A DNA stretch of 64,000 nucleotides, from assembly GCF_902148855.1 (NCBI RefSeq), contig NC_043957.1, forward strand, positions 8,769,158-8,833,157, given 5' to 3'. Below are positions 9,831-21,399 of this stretch, piece after piece. The translations under genes and the position numbers were made by a program. Positions within the stretch are counted from its first letter, which is position 1, and each line of letters opens with the position of its first letter. Source of the DNA: Sphaeramia orbicularis. Taxonomy: Eukaryota; Chordata; Actinopteri; Kurtiformes; Apogonidae. The notes beneath the pieces are model-generated. The model was not told where the DNA came from. It ran no database searches and saw only the letters and a program-made list of their open reading frames with translations.

Positions 9831-12800
9831 CTAAGTCTCTGAAAGAAGGACCACAATCTCTGACACAGGCCTAAGGAACACCTTGGCTGTCCCGTCCTTC
9901 ACGATCCTCACTTCCACCTTGCAAACCTTCTTGTCGTTGCTTGGCAAAACCTTGCTAATCAGTCCCATAGGCCATTCATTTCGATGAACCTGGCTGTCTT
10001 TCAGTAACACAACGTCTCCTTCCTTCACATTCGGTTTATCTGTTGTCCACTTCCTGCGACTCTGTAGAGTAGACAGATACTCTCCCTTCCATCTCTTCCA
10101 AAACGTGTTGGCAAGACACTGGACTTGCTTCCACTGTTTTCCAAACAACTCACTTGTGGCAAAGTTGCCTTTCGGGGCAGAAACTGCACTCATCTTCTGA
10201 GTGAGGAGCATTGCTGGTGTGAGCACTGCAGGCATTTCTGGATCGGTGGACACAGACACAAGGGGTCTTGCATTCATGATGGCCATCACTTCTGCCATGA
10301 GAGTGTTCAGGACTTCATGCGTGAGATGCCTTACCCTTGTCTTCAGCAGCATTGCATCCAGAATGAGCCTTGCAACTCCAATTAACCTCTCCCAGGAACC
10401 ACCCATATGGGAAGCATGGGGGGGATTAAACACCCAAGCGCAACCTTTCTCCTGGAGATACTTCCTGACCGTAGTCTCACCCATGCTCATATGCAATTCT
10501 TTTGCTGCTCCTACAAAATTAGTCCCTCTGTCGGACCGAAGAACTTTGGCTGGACCACGAACACAGAAAAACCTTCTCAGAGCGTTGATAAGACTGTCTG
10601 TTGACATGGATTCAACTAGTTCGATATGTACCGCTCTAGTTGACATGCAGGTGAATAGCACAGCCCAGCGTTTGCTGGCTGCACATCCTCCTCTCGTCCG
10701 ACGTGTTGTGATGGACCATGGTCCAAAAACGTCCAGGCCAACAGTAGTGAACGGAGGTTCTGGAGTGAGCCTGTCGATGGGTAGATCGGCCATCTTCTGG
10801 TTCTCCATCCTCCCTCGCAGTTTCCGACAGGTGACACACTTGTGGATGACTGCAGACACCAGATGCTTGCTCCCAATTATCCAGTATCCTGCTGTGCGGA
10901 TAGCTCCATCTGTGATGTATCTCCCCTGGTGGGCTACTTTTTCACGAAAATGTCTGGTGAGCAGTGTAGCAACATGATGAGAGCGTGGAATGATCAGTGG
11001 GTGCTTTTCTTCCTCTGACAGGTCGGCAGATGAGAGACGACCTCCAACTCGAAGCAGACCATCTTTGTCCATAATCGGGTTGAGTCTGTCGAGTGTGTTC
11101 TGTTTGGGTCGTGTTTGTCTGTCATTAAGGCCTTTGAGGTCATCCTTGAAGGATTCACGCTGGACAGAACGAATAATCACAGCTTTGGCTTGTGCAAGCC
11201 AAGCCCGGATTAACCATATGGGCAACTGGGCAATTGCCCAGGGGCCCGCGATGTCTGAAGGGCCCTGGGTAGCTCGGGCATAACGAAAATATCTGGTTAT
11301 CTTTTGCTTATAATGAAACTGTCCGCTGTCCGGAGCTATTGCACTGCACAGAAACCCTGCTCCTGCTGTCTGTGACCGTGAGCTGAGACCCTCTCCTCAT
11401 TGGTCAGTCCAAAAAGCAAATCAACTGTGACGCAAATCAACGTGCGTGCACTGAGCGGGATGTGAGACGTCAAGAACTATGCGACATACGTACGCGAATC
11501 AAAACGATGTTTACATTGCACTTTAACTCTCTTGTTGAATTCTGAGGTAACAAGTGGATTTCTGTTTAACTCTTTCTTCGCCAATGACGAGATTTTCCGT
11601 CAGTCCGTGTTTTCACTTTCATGCTATAGTTGGAGGTGTTGCAGATCATGTGAAATACTTTCCTTAGTCCAAAAACAAACAATTAAGCAGTTTTTTCGGA
11701 AAAATGAAGGACCGGGTTTAACGTTCTCGCACTGGAGTCTCCGTATCCCATGGCAACGCATCCAGCGGCAGTCACTGAATGAGGAAGTGCAGACTGTGCA
11801 GGAACCGCGCGCAGTTTCAAAAGCCTTAAAGATGATTATGGAGACAGAGTCGGACAGTTCAATATGTGATGGAGCTACAGAAGAACCATTTAGAGACAGG
11901 AACGGAGAAATAGAAGGTGAGGGAGACGGACGGGAAACACGGAGCGGCTCAGGTCCGACACGGAGATGGGATGGGGGGGGGGGGGGGGGGGGCACGGAGC
12001 GACACGGAGAAAATGACAGACAGGAGGAAGAGGAAAAGGAGACATTTCTAGGGGACATTCAAGGAGAAGACAGACAACCAGACGTGGGACAAGACAAAGG
12101 ACAGCTAGTGTTCATCTGTTAGAGTGAGTTCAGATTCAGACTGAGGACACAGAACAGATTCAGCTGTAGAATGTCAGCAGGACACAGGGAAGGCACTGTT
12201 GGATTTAGCTTTTGTATGAAATAAATAAATAAATACATATATTCATCCAAAGATAAATAACTACATGTCCATATAATTATTTACAGATCAAACACAGCAG
12301 GTGGTCCAACAGGAGGATGTGGTACAGCCAAAGAAAGGCCAGAAATCTGCAGTATTTAGTGAATTTGTTTCTTTTTTTCTTGAAAATGAGGAATATTGAA
12401 GTGTTTATATCAAAAAAACTAAACTAATATGTTGTTACTTATAACTGATGTATGTCAAAGTGTAAAGTTTAGAAGGAACCTGGTGCTTTAGAAGATGTTT
12501 GGTCTAAAGTTTGGTGTGGATTCCACTAACATTTTGTGGAATAATGGGATATCTTAGAGCTGTTGGTTATTATTATTGTTGTTATAATTATTTTATTTTG
12601 TGATTTTGAATACAGTGTTACTGTTGGTAAAGAAGAAAGAGTCAAAAATGTAAATAGGAAATCAGTTTTATCTTGAAAATCAATGTCTTTGAAAAAATTC
12701 AATTTTCTCAGTTTTTTGCTCTAAATTCATTTTTTTCCTGAAAATGAACAATATTCAAATATTCATATCTCACGAACAAATGAAGATAGAATAAAATCGT

Positions 12801-15800
12801 TTTTTGTGTTTAAAAGTGAAAGTTCTGTTCTTTCTTTTGATGTATTCAGTGTTCACATACTCCTAACACAACATTTTCGGTCAGCCTCCAAAGATTAGTG
12901 AAAATGACCAAAAAGGCTGGCGCTGGCTACCAACTCACTGGAAAATGCTCTGGCGGGGAAAGAGTTAAAATTCATATCTGAGTCTATCAGATTATGTTTG
13001 TGCTTGGTCTGTGGGCTTTTTCTGACGATTCAATACATTTGGCAAAAAGTGTTCTTAAATATATACTGGATACTTTGGAAATGGTTTATTTATTTTTTGT
13101 GAAAATGGAGGACACTTCCCTCTCTTTCTAATGTAGTGGATCAATTTTAGATTATACTGATGCTAATGTGTTTTGTTTTCATATCATCATATGCAAGTGA
13201 GTGGCCTTGACAAGAGGCTATAGTGGTGCACTTGTAGTTCTACGAGCATTTACACATTTGTACATCAAAATGCATTTGATGATAGTTAGATATTGAAGTA
13301 TGGGGTATATTTACATATATTCCTGGAATTTATTCTGTATTTTGCCAGATTATAGGGATCCTGGGGTTGTGATGATGGGGCCCTTGAATATTGTTGCCCA
13401 GGGTACAATGAAGTGTTAATCTGGCCCTGGTGCAAGCTCATTTACACTGGGTGCCTCCTGGAAACATTTCCATCCTTTCCTTTCATTCTTTTCTAACTTT
13501 CCTTTGAAAGAGGTGGCGACATGAATGAGTTTGGCTATGGTGTGACAGAGTGTACTCCAACTCGAGCATCGCTCAAAATGTTGTGAGCCCAACTCGGATT
13601 CAGATCCTTTAGTTGCAAATGTTGTGACCTCGGGACGAATCTCATCATCTGCTTCTAGTTCAACAAGAGCAAAAGGATGCGATTCCGGTGACTCCTCCAC
13701 TTTGTCGCTGAACAAGAAGTCAGGTCCTGATAACCAGCTGCTGTGTTGGAGTTGAGCCGCTGGTATAGACCTGGTGGCATGATCTGTGGGGTTTTGCTCT
13801 GTTGGTATATAGTACCACTGGTCTGGATGTGTGGTGCGTCTAATGCGAGTCACACGGTTTGACACATACACATAAAACCTTCTTGTGGAGTTATGTATGT
13901 ATCCAAGCACAATCTTGCTGTCAGTGAAGAATTTAACACTTTCCACTTCAATGTCGATCTCATCCCGGATCAGCTCGTACAGTTCAATGGCCAACACTGC
14001 AGCACAGAGCTCCAGACGCGGGATGGTGTGGGCAGGGCGCAGAGCCAATTTTGACTTTCCCATTACGAATCCGATGTGATACTGCCCCTCTGTGTCAACA
14101 GCTCTCATGTAGGCCACAGCTCCTATGGCTACTGTTGATGCATCTGAGAAGATGCACAGCTCTTTCCTTTGAGCTGAAGACAGAGAACCAGGTATGTAGC
14201 ACCTCCTTATATTCAGGTCTTCAAGAGCCTTCAAGGAGCTCTTCCATAAGTTCCATTCTGCCTCCCTTGCCGGGAGGAGAGGAGCATCCCACTCACTTTG
14301 TTCTGATGAAATTTCCCTGACTAATGCTTTCCCTTGCATTACTATAGGAGCTACAAAACCCAAAGGGTCATACAAACTGTTGAAGGTTGACAATAAACCT
14401 CTTCGTGTGAATGGCTTCTCTTTTTGAGATACCTAGTAAGTAAAACTGTCTGATTCCAAGTTCCAAGAGAGCCCCAGGCTCCTCTGAAGAGGGAGAGGGT
14501 CCACTCCAAGGTCCAAATCCTTCAGATTTTTGGCGCGGTCCTCTGTGGGAAAGACTTGCATCACCTGGTTGCTGTTTGATGCCACCTTGTGCAGTCGCAG
14601 ATTGGATTCTGCTAACAACTTTCTGGTGCATGTGGGGAGATCAATGGCCTCTTCAGGTGTGGCAACAGATGTCAGACCATCATCCACATAAAACTGTCGC
14701 ACCACAAACTGCCTTGCATCAGAACCGTGCTCTAGTTCCCCCACTTGTGCTGCTCGTCTCATGCAGTAGATGGCTACAGCAGGTGAAGGGCTATTTCTGA
14801 ATACATGGACCTTCATCCTGTATTCTGCTATGTTCTTGCTGATGTCATTATCCTCATACCAAAGGTATCTAAGATAGTCCCTGTGGTCTTCTTGGACGAC
14901 AAAACAGTAAAACATTTGTTCCACGTCTGCCGTAATAGCAATCGGCTCTTTACGGAACCACAAAAGCACACCCAGCAAGGTGTTGTTCATGTCCGGTCCA
15001 CTGAGGAGGACATTATTGAGAGATGTCCCTTCGAACTCGGCACTTGAATCGAACACAACTCTTATCTGGTCTGGCTTTTGTGGGTGGTACACACCAAATG
15101 TTGGCAGGTACCAATGTTCTTTGTCCTTTTCTAAAGGTGGAGCCAGTTCGGCTTGATCGCTGTCCAACATCTTCTGCATGAACTTTCTGTAGTGCTCTTG
15201 CATTTCTTTTCTTTTCTCCAGAGTTCTGCGTAGTGAGCAGAGTCATTTCAATGCCTGTTCTCTGTTACTGGGTAGGTGTCGTCTAGGAGAGCGAAAAGGT
15301 AAGGGAGCCACCCAGCTGTTAGCTTGATTTTGATAGACCTCTGCATCCATGATGTCTAAGAAAGCCTTGTCATCAAGTGACAGTGCTGGTTTGTTGTCAT
15401 CCTGAGATGCACTAAACACAGAGCATCCCAAATTGTCTGTACTCATGCTGAGAGCTCTGTTCTCATGTGTGGGGAAGGTTGGATTGTGATGCTGTGTTAC
15501 TCCACTGTAGTTTTCATTCACATGAATATTGTTTGGACATGGTCTGAAGAACGATGTATGACCGTTGTGCAAAACATTTGTTTTGTAAACACTGACCTCT
15601 GCTGGTTTGTGAACTGTCCCCAAGCACACATCTCCCACGATTACCCAGTCCAAATCAAGCCGCTGTGCATAGGGCGCATTGTGAGGTCCACTGATTTGCT
15701 CATGCACTTTGTGGACTCTGATAATGTCTCTCCCTAATAGCAGAAGGATGGGAGCATCTGGGTCAACAGGCTGAATCTTGTTGGCAACATGCTTTAAATG

Positions 15801-16127
15801 GGGGCGATAGTGTGCAATCTCGGGGGAGGGAATTTCTGCCCTGTTGTCTGGCAACATGTCGCATTCAATTAAAGGAGGTAATGACAGCTGTAGTTTTCCA
15901 TCCATAGACTCAATGATGAAATTTGCAGCTCTCCTACCAGAAGTTGCCAATTTTCCAGAGCAGGTTTTCAGGGTGTATGGGGTGGAGCCGGCTCTAACCT
16001 CAAACAACTCGAAAAACTCTGTCTTGACCAGAGATTTATTGCTTTGCTCATCCAGTACAGCGTAAAGTTTAATTGCCTTGTCCTTTTGTCCTGCAGGATA
16101 CACTTTCACCAAGCAGATTTTGAGCAT
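9831..16127 (-). mobile_element. BEL/Pao pol region (fossil part)
   Basis: Parts, from high to low coordinate: an aspartic protease with LDEQSN (about 15.2-16.1 kb); a BEL-type reverse transcriptase with YVDDGL (about 14.4-15.2 kb); RNase H with SDAST and FFTDSK (about 13.4-14.4 kb); and an integrase with a zinc-binding CVTCRK segment, GLDVFGPW and HMGGSWERL (about 9.8-11.2 kb). The domain order is that of BEL/Pao. A hAT element lies between RNase H and integrase. Broken. Confidence 0.85.
11200..13429. mobile_element. hAT-type DNA transposon inserted in the BEL/Pao element
   Basis: A 2230-base element with perfect 8-base target duplications (GTGCAAGC at 11192-11199 and 13430-13437). Its ends are imperfect inverted repeats: CAAGCCCGGATTAACC at the left and the reverse complement of CAGGGCCAGATTAACAC at the right. 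The 8-base duplication and terminal CA..TG identify a hAT superfamily element. A 196-codon plus-strand ORF (11532-12122), containing a G-run, has no domain I recognise, so this is probably an internally deleted, non-autonomous copy. Confidence 0.8.
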
Positions 16128-17269
16128 GAACGTGAGCAGTCAACAGTCCCACATACCTCCGTACACGTAGAAGTGATATCGGAGGATGCATGTCTGCTTG
16201 GCTCCCCGCTGTCCTCTTTGTCAACCATGAGGTTGCTCGCAGATGCAAGAAGAGGACCCGGGTGGAGTGCTGCAATGTGTTTGTCACTGTTACACTCGAG
16301 GCACTTGACTGCGACCTTACAGTCTTTCACCATATGTTGTATGGACCCACAACATCTGTAACAGATTCGATTTTCTCTCAGATAGGCTTTGCGTTCTTCT
16401 AGTGATTTGTCCCGAAAGAGTTTACATTTTTTCAATGGATGAGGCTTCTTGTGGATTGGACACTGGCAATCCGGTTCCTCCATTTTCTTTGGGACAGGAC
16501 TTGAGTTGATGGATGTACGTTCTGCAGGGATGTCAGTTTTGTGGACAGCCACTGAGCTTTTAGTGCTATACTTGGTGGGCTTTTCAGTCCTTGAAGGGAT
16601 GTGACTGCTGATGGGGGATATAGTGAAGCTTGGGTCGTTTTTTATCCTTGACTGTTGCTGGACAAACTTAGAGAAGACAGCGAAGGGAGGAAAAGCTACT
16701 GAGAAATCTTCTTTGTACTTACTTCCATAGCTAATCCATTTCTCTTGAAGGTTGTAAGGAAGCTTTTCCACTATTTGTTTCACTCCCCGGGCTGTGTCCA
16801 AATATGAGAGACCTGGTAGGGCACCATCATTCTTAGCACATTCTAGCTCAAGGAGAATGTCACTTAGTTCTCTCAGCTTCAGTGTATCCTTGTTAGTCAA
16901 CCTAGGAAAACGTTCAATCTTTTTTAACAGTGCGTCTTCGATGACCTCGGGAGTCCCATAATATTCTTCGAGGTGTCGCCAAACCATGGCGACACCTGCT
17001 GCAGGATTGAGGACATGCACCGAACGGATTCTCTTTGCTTGTTCTGAAGATTCCACTCCAAGCCACTTCGTTAGCAGGTCAAGCTCTTCCCTAGGTGTAA
17101 GATCCAAGTCTTTTGTGGAATTTAAAAAGGAAGCTTTCCACAACCAGTAATTTTCTGGTTTATCATCAAATTGAAGAAGACCAGCACTCACCATTTCTCT
17201 TCGGATGAGGTATCTAGCGAAGTCTTGTGCACCTTTGGACTCAGGTAAGGGTTCTTTTCTAGTACTGGG

Positions 17270-18298
17270 TAGGGCTGTGCAATTAATCGAAATTCAATTA
17301 CGATTTCGATTATTAGACGCAACGATTACAAAAATTATGTAATCGAGAAAAAACGATGATTAATTTTGAGTTGTTTTAATTCACGCTCATGCAAGCTACC
17401 ATGAGCTGCTCTGCCCCGCCCCCCTCTAAGCTACTGCTGCCAGCTAGCCGGCAGGTCCACCCCAAGAGGAAAGTTGTACCTAGCGGTCTGGACAAATGAC
17501 AGGAGAATCGCAGCAGAAGTGCTTGGTAAACAAAAAAGGCAAGTCAAATTCAATTGTATGGAATCACTTTGGGTTTGATGAAGAAGACGAAGAGCAAAAA
17601 CAAATCACGTGCAAAAAGTGTTTCGTAGTTGTGTCCGCACCAACCGGTAACACAACAAACCTTTGTAACCATCTAAAGTTTAACCACCGCCACCTTTATC
17701 ATAATCTTATGAAAAACTAAAACACATAAAAACAACTTCGTCCGCAATGCAATCTTCAGTTTCCGAATCTCTTTACGTTGCAACTTCCGTATTAACCTAA
17801 CCCTAACCCGTATAACCCTAACGTCCGTATACGAGATGGCTGATGTATACAGAAGGCCTTAACTGAAACCTTACGGCAACTGAAACCTTACGGCACGCCA
17901 CTGAATTTACTATGTTTCATACTACATTGAACATACTTGAATTTATAATTTGCACTTTACGTGAGGTTTTTTTTTTTTTTTTTTTGAATTGCTACAGTTC
18001 TATGGCAAGTCTATAGCAGTTTAATTACAGTGCACTATTTATTTACAAAAGGAAACATACTTGAATTTACAGTACACTTATTTGCATTCAAAGATTTTTT
18101 TGTTTCGTACAAAAGTGAACATACTTTGCTTTAGTGGTTAAAAGCTTTATTTATGTTTAAAGAGTATATTTTACATTGTTTTGCAAGAAAAAAATAAACA
18201 ACTTTAAGGTTAACAAATAATCGTTTTTAATAATCGTGATTTCAATTATTGCTAAAATAATCGTGATTTTTTTTTTTTTCTATAACCGAGCAGCCCTA
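17270..18298 (+). mobile_element. Deleted hAT transposon with BED finger, inserted in gag
   Basis: A 1029-base element with perfect 8-base target duplications (GTACTGGG at 17262-17269 and 18299-18306). Its termini are TAGGGCTGTGCAATTAATCG and the complementary ..CAGCCCTA, with more AATCG-rich inverted sequence behind them. A part-homologous copy lies at 50065-50315. Most of a transposase is missing, so it depends on another element for movement. Confidence 0.85.
17496..17720 (+). CDS. BED-type zinc finger ORF of the hAT element
   Basis: A 74-codon ORF: after SIVWNHFGFDEEDEEQ come the cysteines ITCKKC and then LCNHLKFNHRHLY, the C-x2-C...H-x(4-5)-H layout of a BED finger. BED fingers sit at the N-terminus of hAT (ZBED-like) transposases and bind the element's ends. 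No RNase-H-like catalytic domain follows, so this is only the DNA-binding stub, unless it is spliced to something outside the element. It belongs to the transposon and is not a host gene. Confidence 0.7.
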   Translation: MTGESQQKCLVNKKGKSNSIVWNHFGFDEEDEEQKQITCKKCFVVVSAPTGNTTNLCNHLKFNHRHLYHNLMKN

Positions 18299-19044
18299 GT
18301 ACTGGGTGAATACTGTAGTCCATGATGAGGGGACATCTCACTCAGACCTATTTCCAACTTTGGTACTTTTTTTAAGTCTTTGTAGACTGGCTGTGTGTTG
18401 CTCTTGATACCAAAAGAACCTGCTGGTCTAGCATCCGGTACATCCAATCTATTAACTGATCCCTCCATAGATCTTGCTGCAGTATGTATCAAAGGCAGCT
18501 CATAGAAGAGCTCAGAATGTTGTTGTACATATTCACTAGTGCGATCGGCTGAGTTGTGAGGTTCTTCTTCTACGTTTGGGGGCTGGCTAAGCTCCCCGCT
18601 TTGACATTCGCCTTCTTCATAGGCTGTAGCCTCAGCTTCAGCTGCAGCAGCTTTTTCGCACTGTAGAAGATGGAGACTAGCATCCAAATTAGCCTTTTGC
18701 CTTATCATGTTTGCTTCAAGGTCAGCTTTCTGTTTCATCATGTCAGCTTCTTTTTTTGCGTAGGCTTGCTGGGCCTTAGCAGCTTTTGCCTTGGCATATG
18801 CTTTGGTAGCTGAAGATATTGATGACCTGTGAGAACGTCCAGCAGATGACTTTAACTATCGTGACTCATCATCACGTATTTGAAGAGGCATCTTGGATGC
18901 TTGATCGTTTTTCTCTGCATATTGTTCTCCACTAGCTTCCATCTTCTGTGTACTTGTGTCCTCCTTCAAGTAATTCTTGCCTGAGCGTAGACTCATATTT
19001 GTAACTCTCTGTTGCTTTAGCCCGCCGTGAATTTGTCTTTTTAC

Positions 19045-19707
19045 TGTACTGCCCTTGCAGCACGTATACTGTGCGGAGCTAGACAACCAGTCAACGTTGA
19101 AAGTCCAATAAAAACACGAGGCTTTCCTTTTCCTGTGTAGTGTTTTGTATTGGCATTAAGCTTTCATTGTAAAACTGCAACATAACAAAAAATAAGAAAA
19201 TAATTCAGTAGATACAACCTAGACATTATTTCCATGGATAACATTTTGCATGTAAAATATAAATCCACAATTCCAGCTAACATATGAAACAGCAATGTAC
19301 TATACAAATACAGTTTAGCTAAATGTTATTGAAATAGGCCTAATTACAGATCAGAGTAAACGAGTCATGTTAACACAAAACGAAAAGCAAACTTGTCAAA
19401 TAATACTCACAGACAAATATTCTCCAAGGCAGTAGCGTATTAAAGACTCATTCACTAGATCTGCAGCTTGTCTTGCCCATGTGCATGACTGAAAAAGCTC
19501 ACTACGTCGACTGAAGAGAGTAGCGCGAAACAAAACACAGAGCTCTCACTCTGACATTTTTCCTGAGAACCGTTGAGACAAGTTCTCACTATGATGCTAT
19601 TTCTGGCAACTGCTGAGAAGAGCACTCACTCTGACGTTATTTAGCTAACTATTTAATTAACTTAACTAACAGAACATTTGGTTTTATATGTTAACTAAGA
19701 CAGCACA
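19045..19707 (-). repeat. LTR of the BEL/Pao element (5' LTR in coding sense)
   Basis: A 663-base partner of 9071-9739, with the same TG start and CA end. Read on the minus strand it is upstream of gag. I could not assign a tRNA primer-binding site next to it. Confidence 0.9.
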
Positions 19708-19712
19708 CAACA

Positions 19713-19776
19713 GGTATTAAACAGTTTAGATCAGTAGATGGTTTTGGTTTCCAGTGGCTGTTTGGGTCTTTATGGG
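19713..19776. mobile_element. TTAA-flanked MITE, copy 2, right part
   Basis: It resumes with GGTATTAAACAG after the CAACA duplication and ends TCTTTATGGG, followed by TTAA at 19777-19780. The joined sequence across the BEL insertion agrees with the other copies at 6453-7002 and 62581-62950. Confidence 0.7.
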
Positions 19777-20027
19777 TTAATCTCTCTGATCACTAAACCC
19801 TCAGACTTTACTAATGTCATTTAATAGGTGGTTGAGTGTGGAAGGCTGTAAAAGTAAAATGGATTGAAACAACATTTTTACACTCAGACAGATTTAAGTG
19901 TCATATTTTTGTGGGATTGAAGAGAGAACACAATGAGGGGAGAGCCTGTGAGGGGTCAAAGGTGAACAAATACCACATATTAGTTTATTAACTTAGTAAA
20001 ACGGGAGACCTCATAAAGCACTTTATC

Positions 20028-20085
20028 CATCCATCCATCATTATTCTACCCAATCCATCCATCCATCCATCCATCCATCCATCAC
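20028..20085. repeat. (ATCC)n microsatellite
   Basis: Two runs of ATCC/CCAT units separated by an imperfect stretch. Nothing else is seen between 19781 and 20136. Confidence 0.85.
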
Positions 20086-20144
20086 TTGCATATACCATAC
20101 ATACCTAATCTTTTACCTGTATAATGATTATGAAGACCCTAAAG

Positions 20145-21214
20145 CAAAGGTGTCAAACTCATTTAAGTTCAGGGGCCACATTCACCCCAATATGATCTCA
20201 ACTGGGCTGGACCAGTAAAATAAAAAGTAAAAAAAAAAACAAAAAAAAAAACTTAAATTACACTGGTCTGCAATTTTTTAGAAATGATTTGCTTCAGAGA
20301 TTAAATGTGCTAAATGTTACATATTTCAATAAGATTAATTGGAAAATAAATGACAAAGTGCCGGTTTGCTGATGTTTTCAAGGTATATGATTAAGTGTTA
20401 TTACACATATATATTGGTTTATGTACATTTATATAACAGTTTTATAAATCTTCCACTAAATAGAACCTGTAAAGTGAATGTATTCTAATGTGCAGACAGT
20501 GTTTTGAAGTAGATCTTGTAGCTCTGAGACAAATATTCCTTTTGAGTCAAACCCATTCTCTCATTAATTCTTGAATTTCACATTTTGGACCCAAGGCCTG
20601 TACTTGGAAAGTTCAGTCAACCAGCATTTTTTACTTGATTTTCTTTATCAGTGACTCTCATGTGGTTAAAATTTCATTACTTTTGTTCTGGAAGCATTTT
20701 CTTGTCGACCAGTGTTATATAATGAAAACGTCTACATCTACAAACTGTCCTTTAAACTGTCCCCTGAAATGTCATAAGAAAAATAAGCATAATTTTAACA
20801 ATGTTCTGCCACAGTTCATCATTTACACATGTACATTACAACTTACAGACACAATGGATCTACAAATACGCAAAACATTTAATAACAGGCAGAATATTGT
20901 ATGCTTATTTGTTTTAAGACATTTCAGGTTGGTGATATTTGTTCAGATTATTCACATTTTTGGTAAAAGGTTAGTTTGTAAATGTAAAGATTTTCATGTA
21001 ATTTTAGTGCATTGTAGTTGTCATTTATAGGTTATTTTGTTATTATTTTACTGGTCTGACCCACTTTAGATCATATTTGTCTGTATGTGAGCCCTGAACT
21101 AACATGATTTGACACCATTGATTGTTAATATATTTAGTGTAATTTTTGCAATTCATAAATTCATCCCACAGGCCAGATTGGCCTCTTTGGTGGGTTATGT
21201 ATTTGACACCTGTG
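20145..21214. mobile_element. Non-autonomous hAT-type element (GGTGTCAAA family)
   Basis: The ends are CAAAGGTGTCAAACTC and the inverted TTTGACACCTGTG, with 8-base target duplications CCCTAAAG (20137-20144) and CACTAAAG (21215-21222), one mismatch. The body is AT-rich, and its 131-codon ORF (20635-21030) has no domain. A reverse-oriented fragment of the same repeat lies at about 49645-50055. Confidence 0.7.
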
Positions 21215-21399
21215 CACTAAAGTGACACTGTTTGAAATTTTGACAATGAAAACACTCTGGACCAAAAATCAAATGCTGCTCTGTCTCCCATGATGCATTA
21301 TGCTGATGACCATACCATACCAGATTTATGGTGACCATCTTCTTCCTCTTCAGTCTTCTAAATAGAAGTTTGCGTCACCTTTTTTTTTTTTTCACAGAT

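Larger units (their letters stand above)
16106..19000 (-). mobile_element. BEL/Pao gag region (fossil part)
   Basis: From high to low coordinate: a charged N-terminal part with a coiled-coil-like repeat (KQKADLEANMIRQKANLDA), then, after a hAT insertion, the core gag domain and cysteine-rich zinc knuckles (CYRC and CLEC with following HIAALH). This is the usual BEL/Pao gag layout. It is broken by the insertion at 17270-18298. Confidence 0.75.
9071..19707 (-). mobile_element. BEL/Pao LTR retrotransposon, fossil copy
   Basis: A BEL/Pao-family element read on the minus strand, with two LTRs of about 665 bases that begin TG and end CA, flanked by a 5-base duplication (AAACA/CAACA). Order along the minus strand: LTR, gag, protease, reverse transcriptase with the YVDD box, RNase H, integrase, LTR. 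Two hAT elements have jumped into it (11200-13429 and 17270-18298); without them it is about 7.4 kb, a usual length. The LTRs differ at roughly 15 sites plus two small indels, about 2-2.5%, so the insertion is fairly young, perhaps a few million years. Besides the two insertions it has about four breaks, so it is not active. Confidence 0.88.

Noticed and set aside
10201-10977. 258-codon plus-strand ORF
   Set aside because: Antisense shadow of the BEL/Pao integrase region, with no domain of its own.
11532-12122. 196-codon ORF in the hAT element
   Set aside because: Depends on a long G run (about 11976-11992) and an acidic/arginine-rich composition; no transposase or zinc-finger motif was seen.
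20635-21030. 131-codon ORF
   Set aside because: Lies wholly inside a non-autonomous hAT repeat whose fragment also occurs at 49.6 kb.
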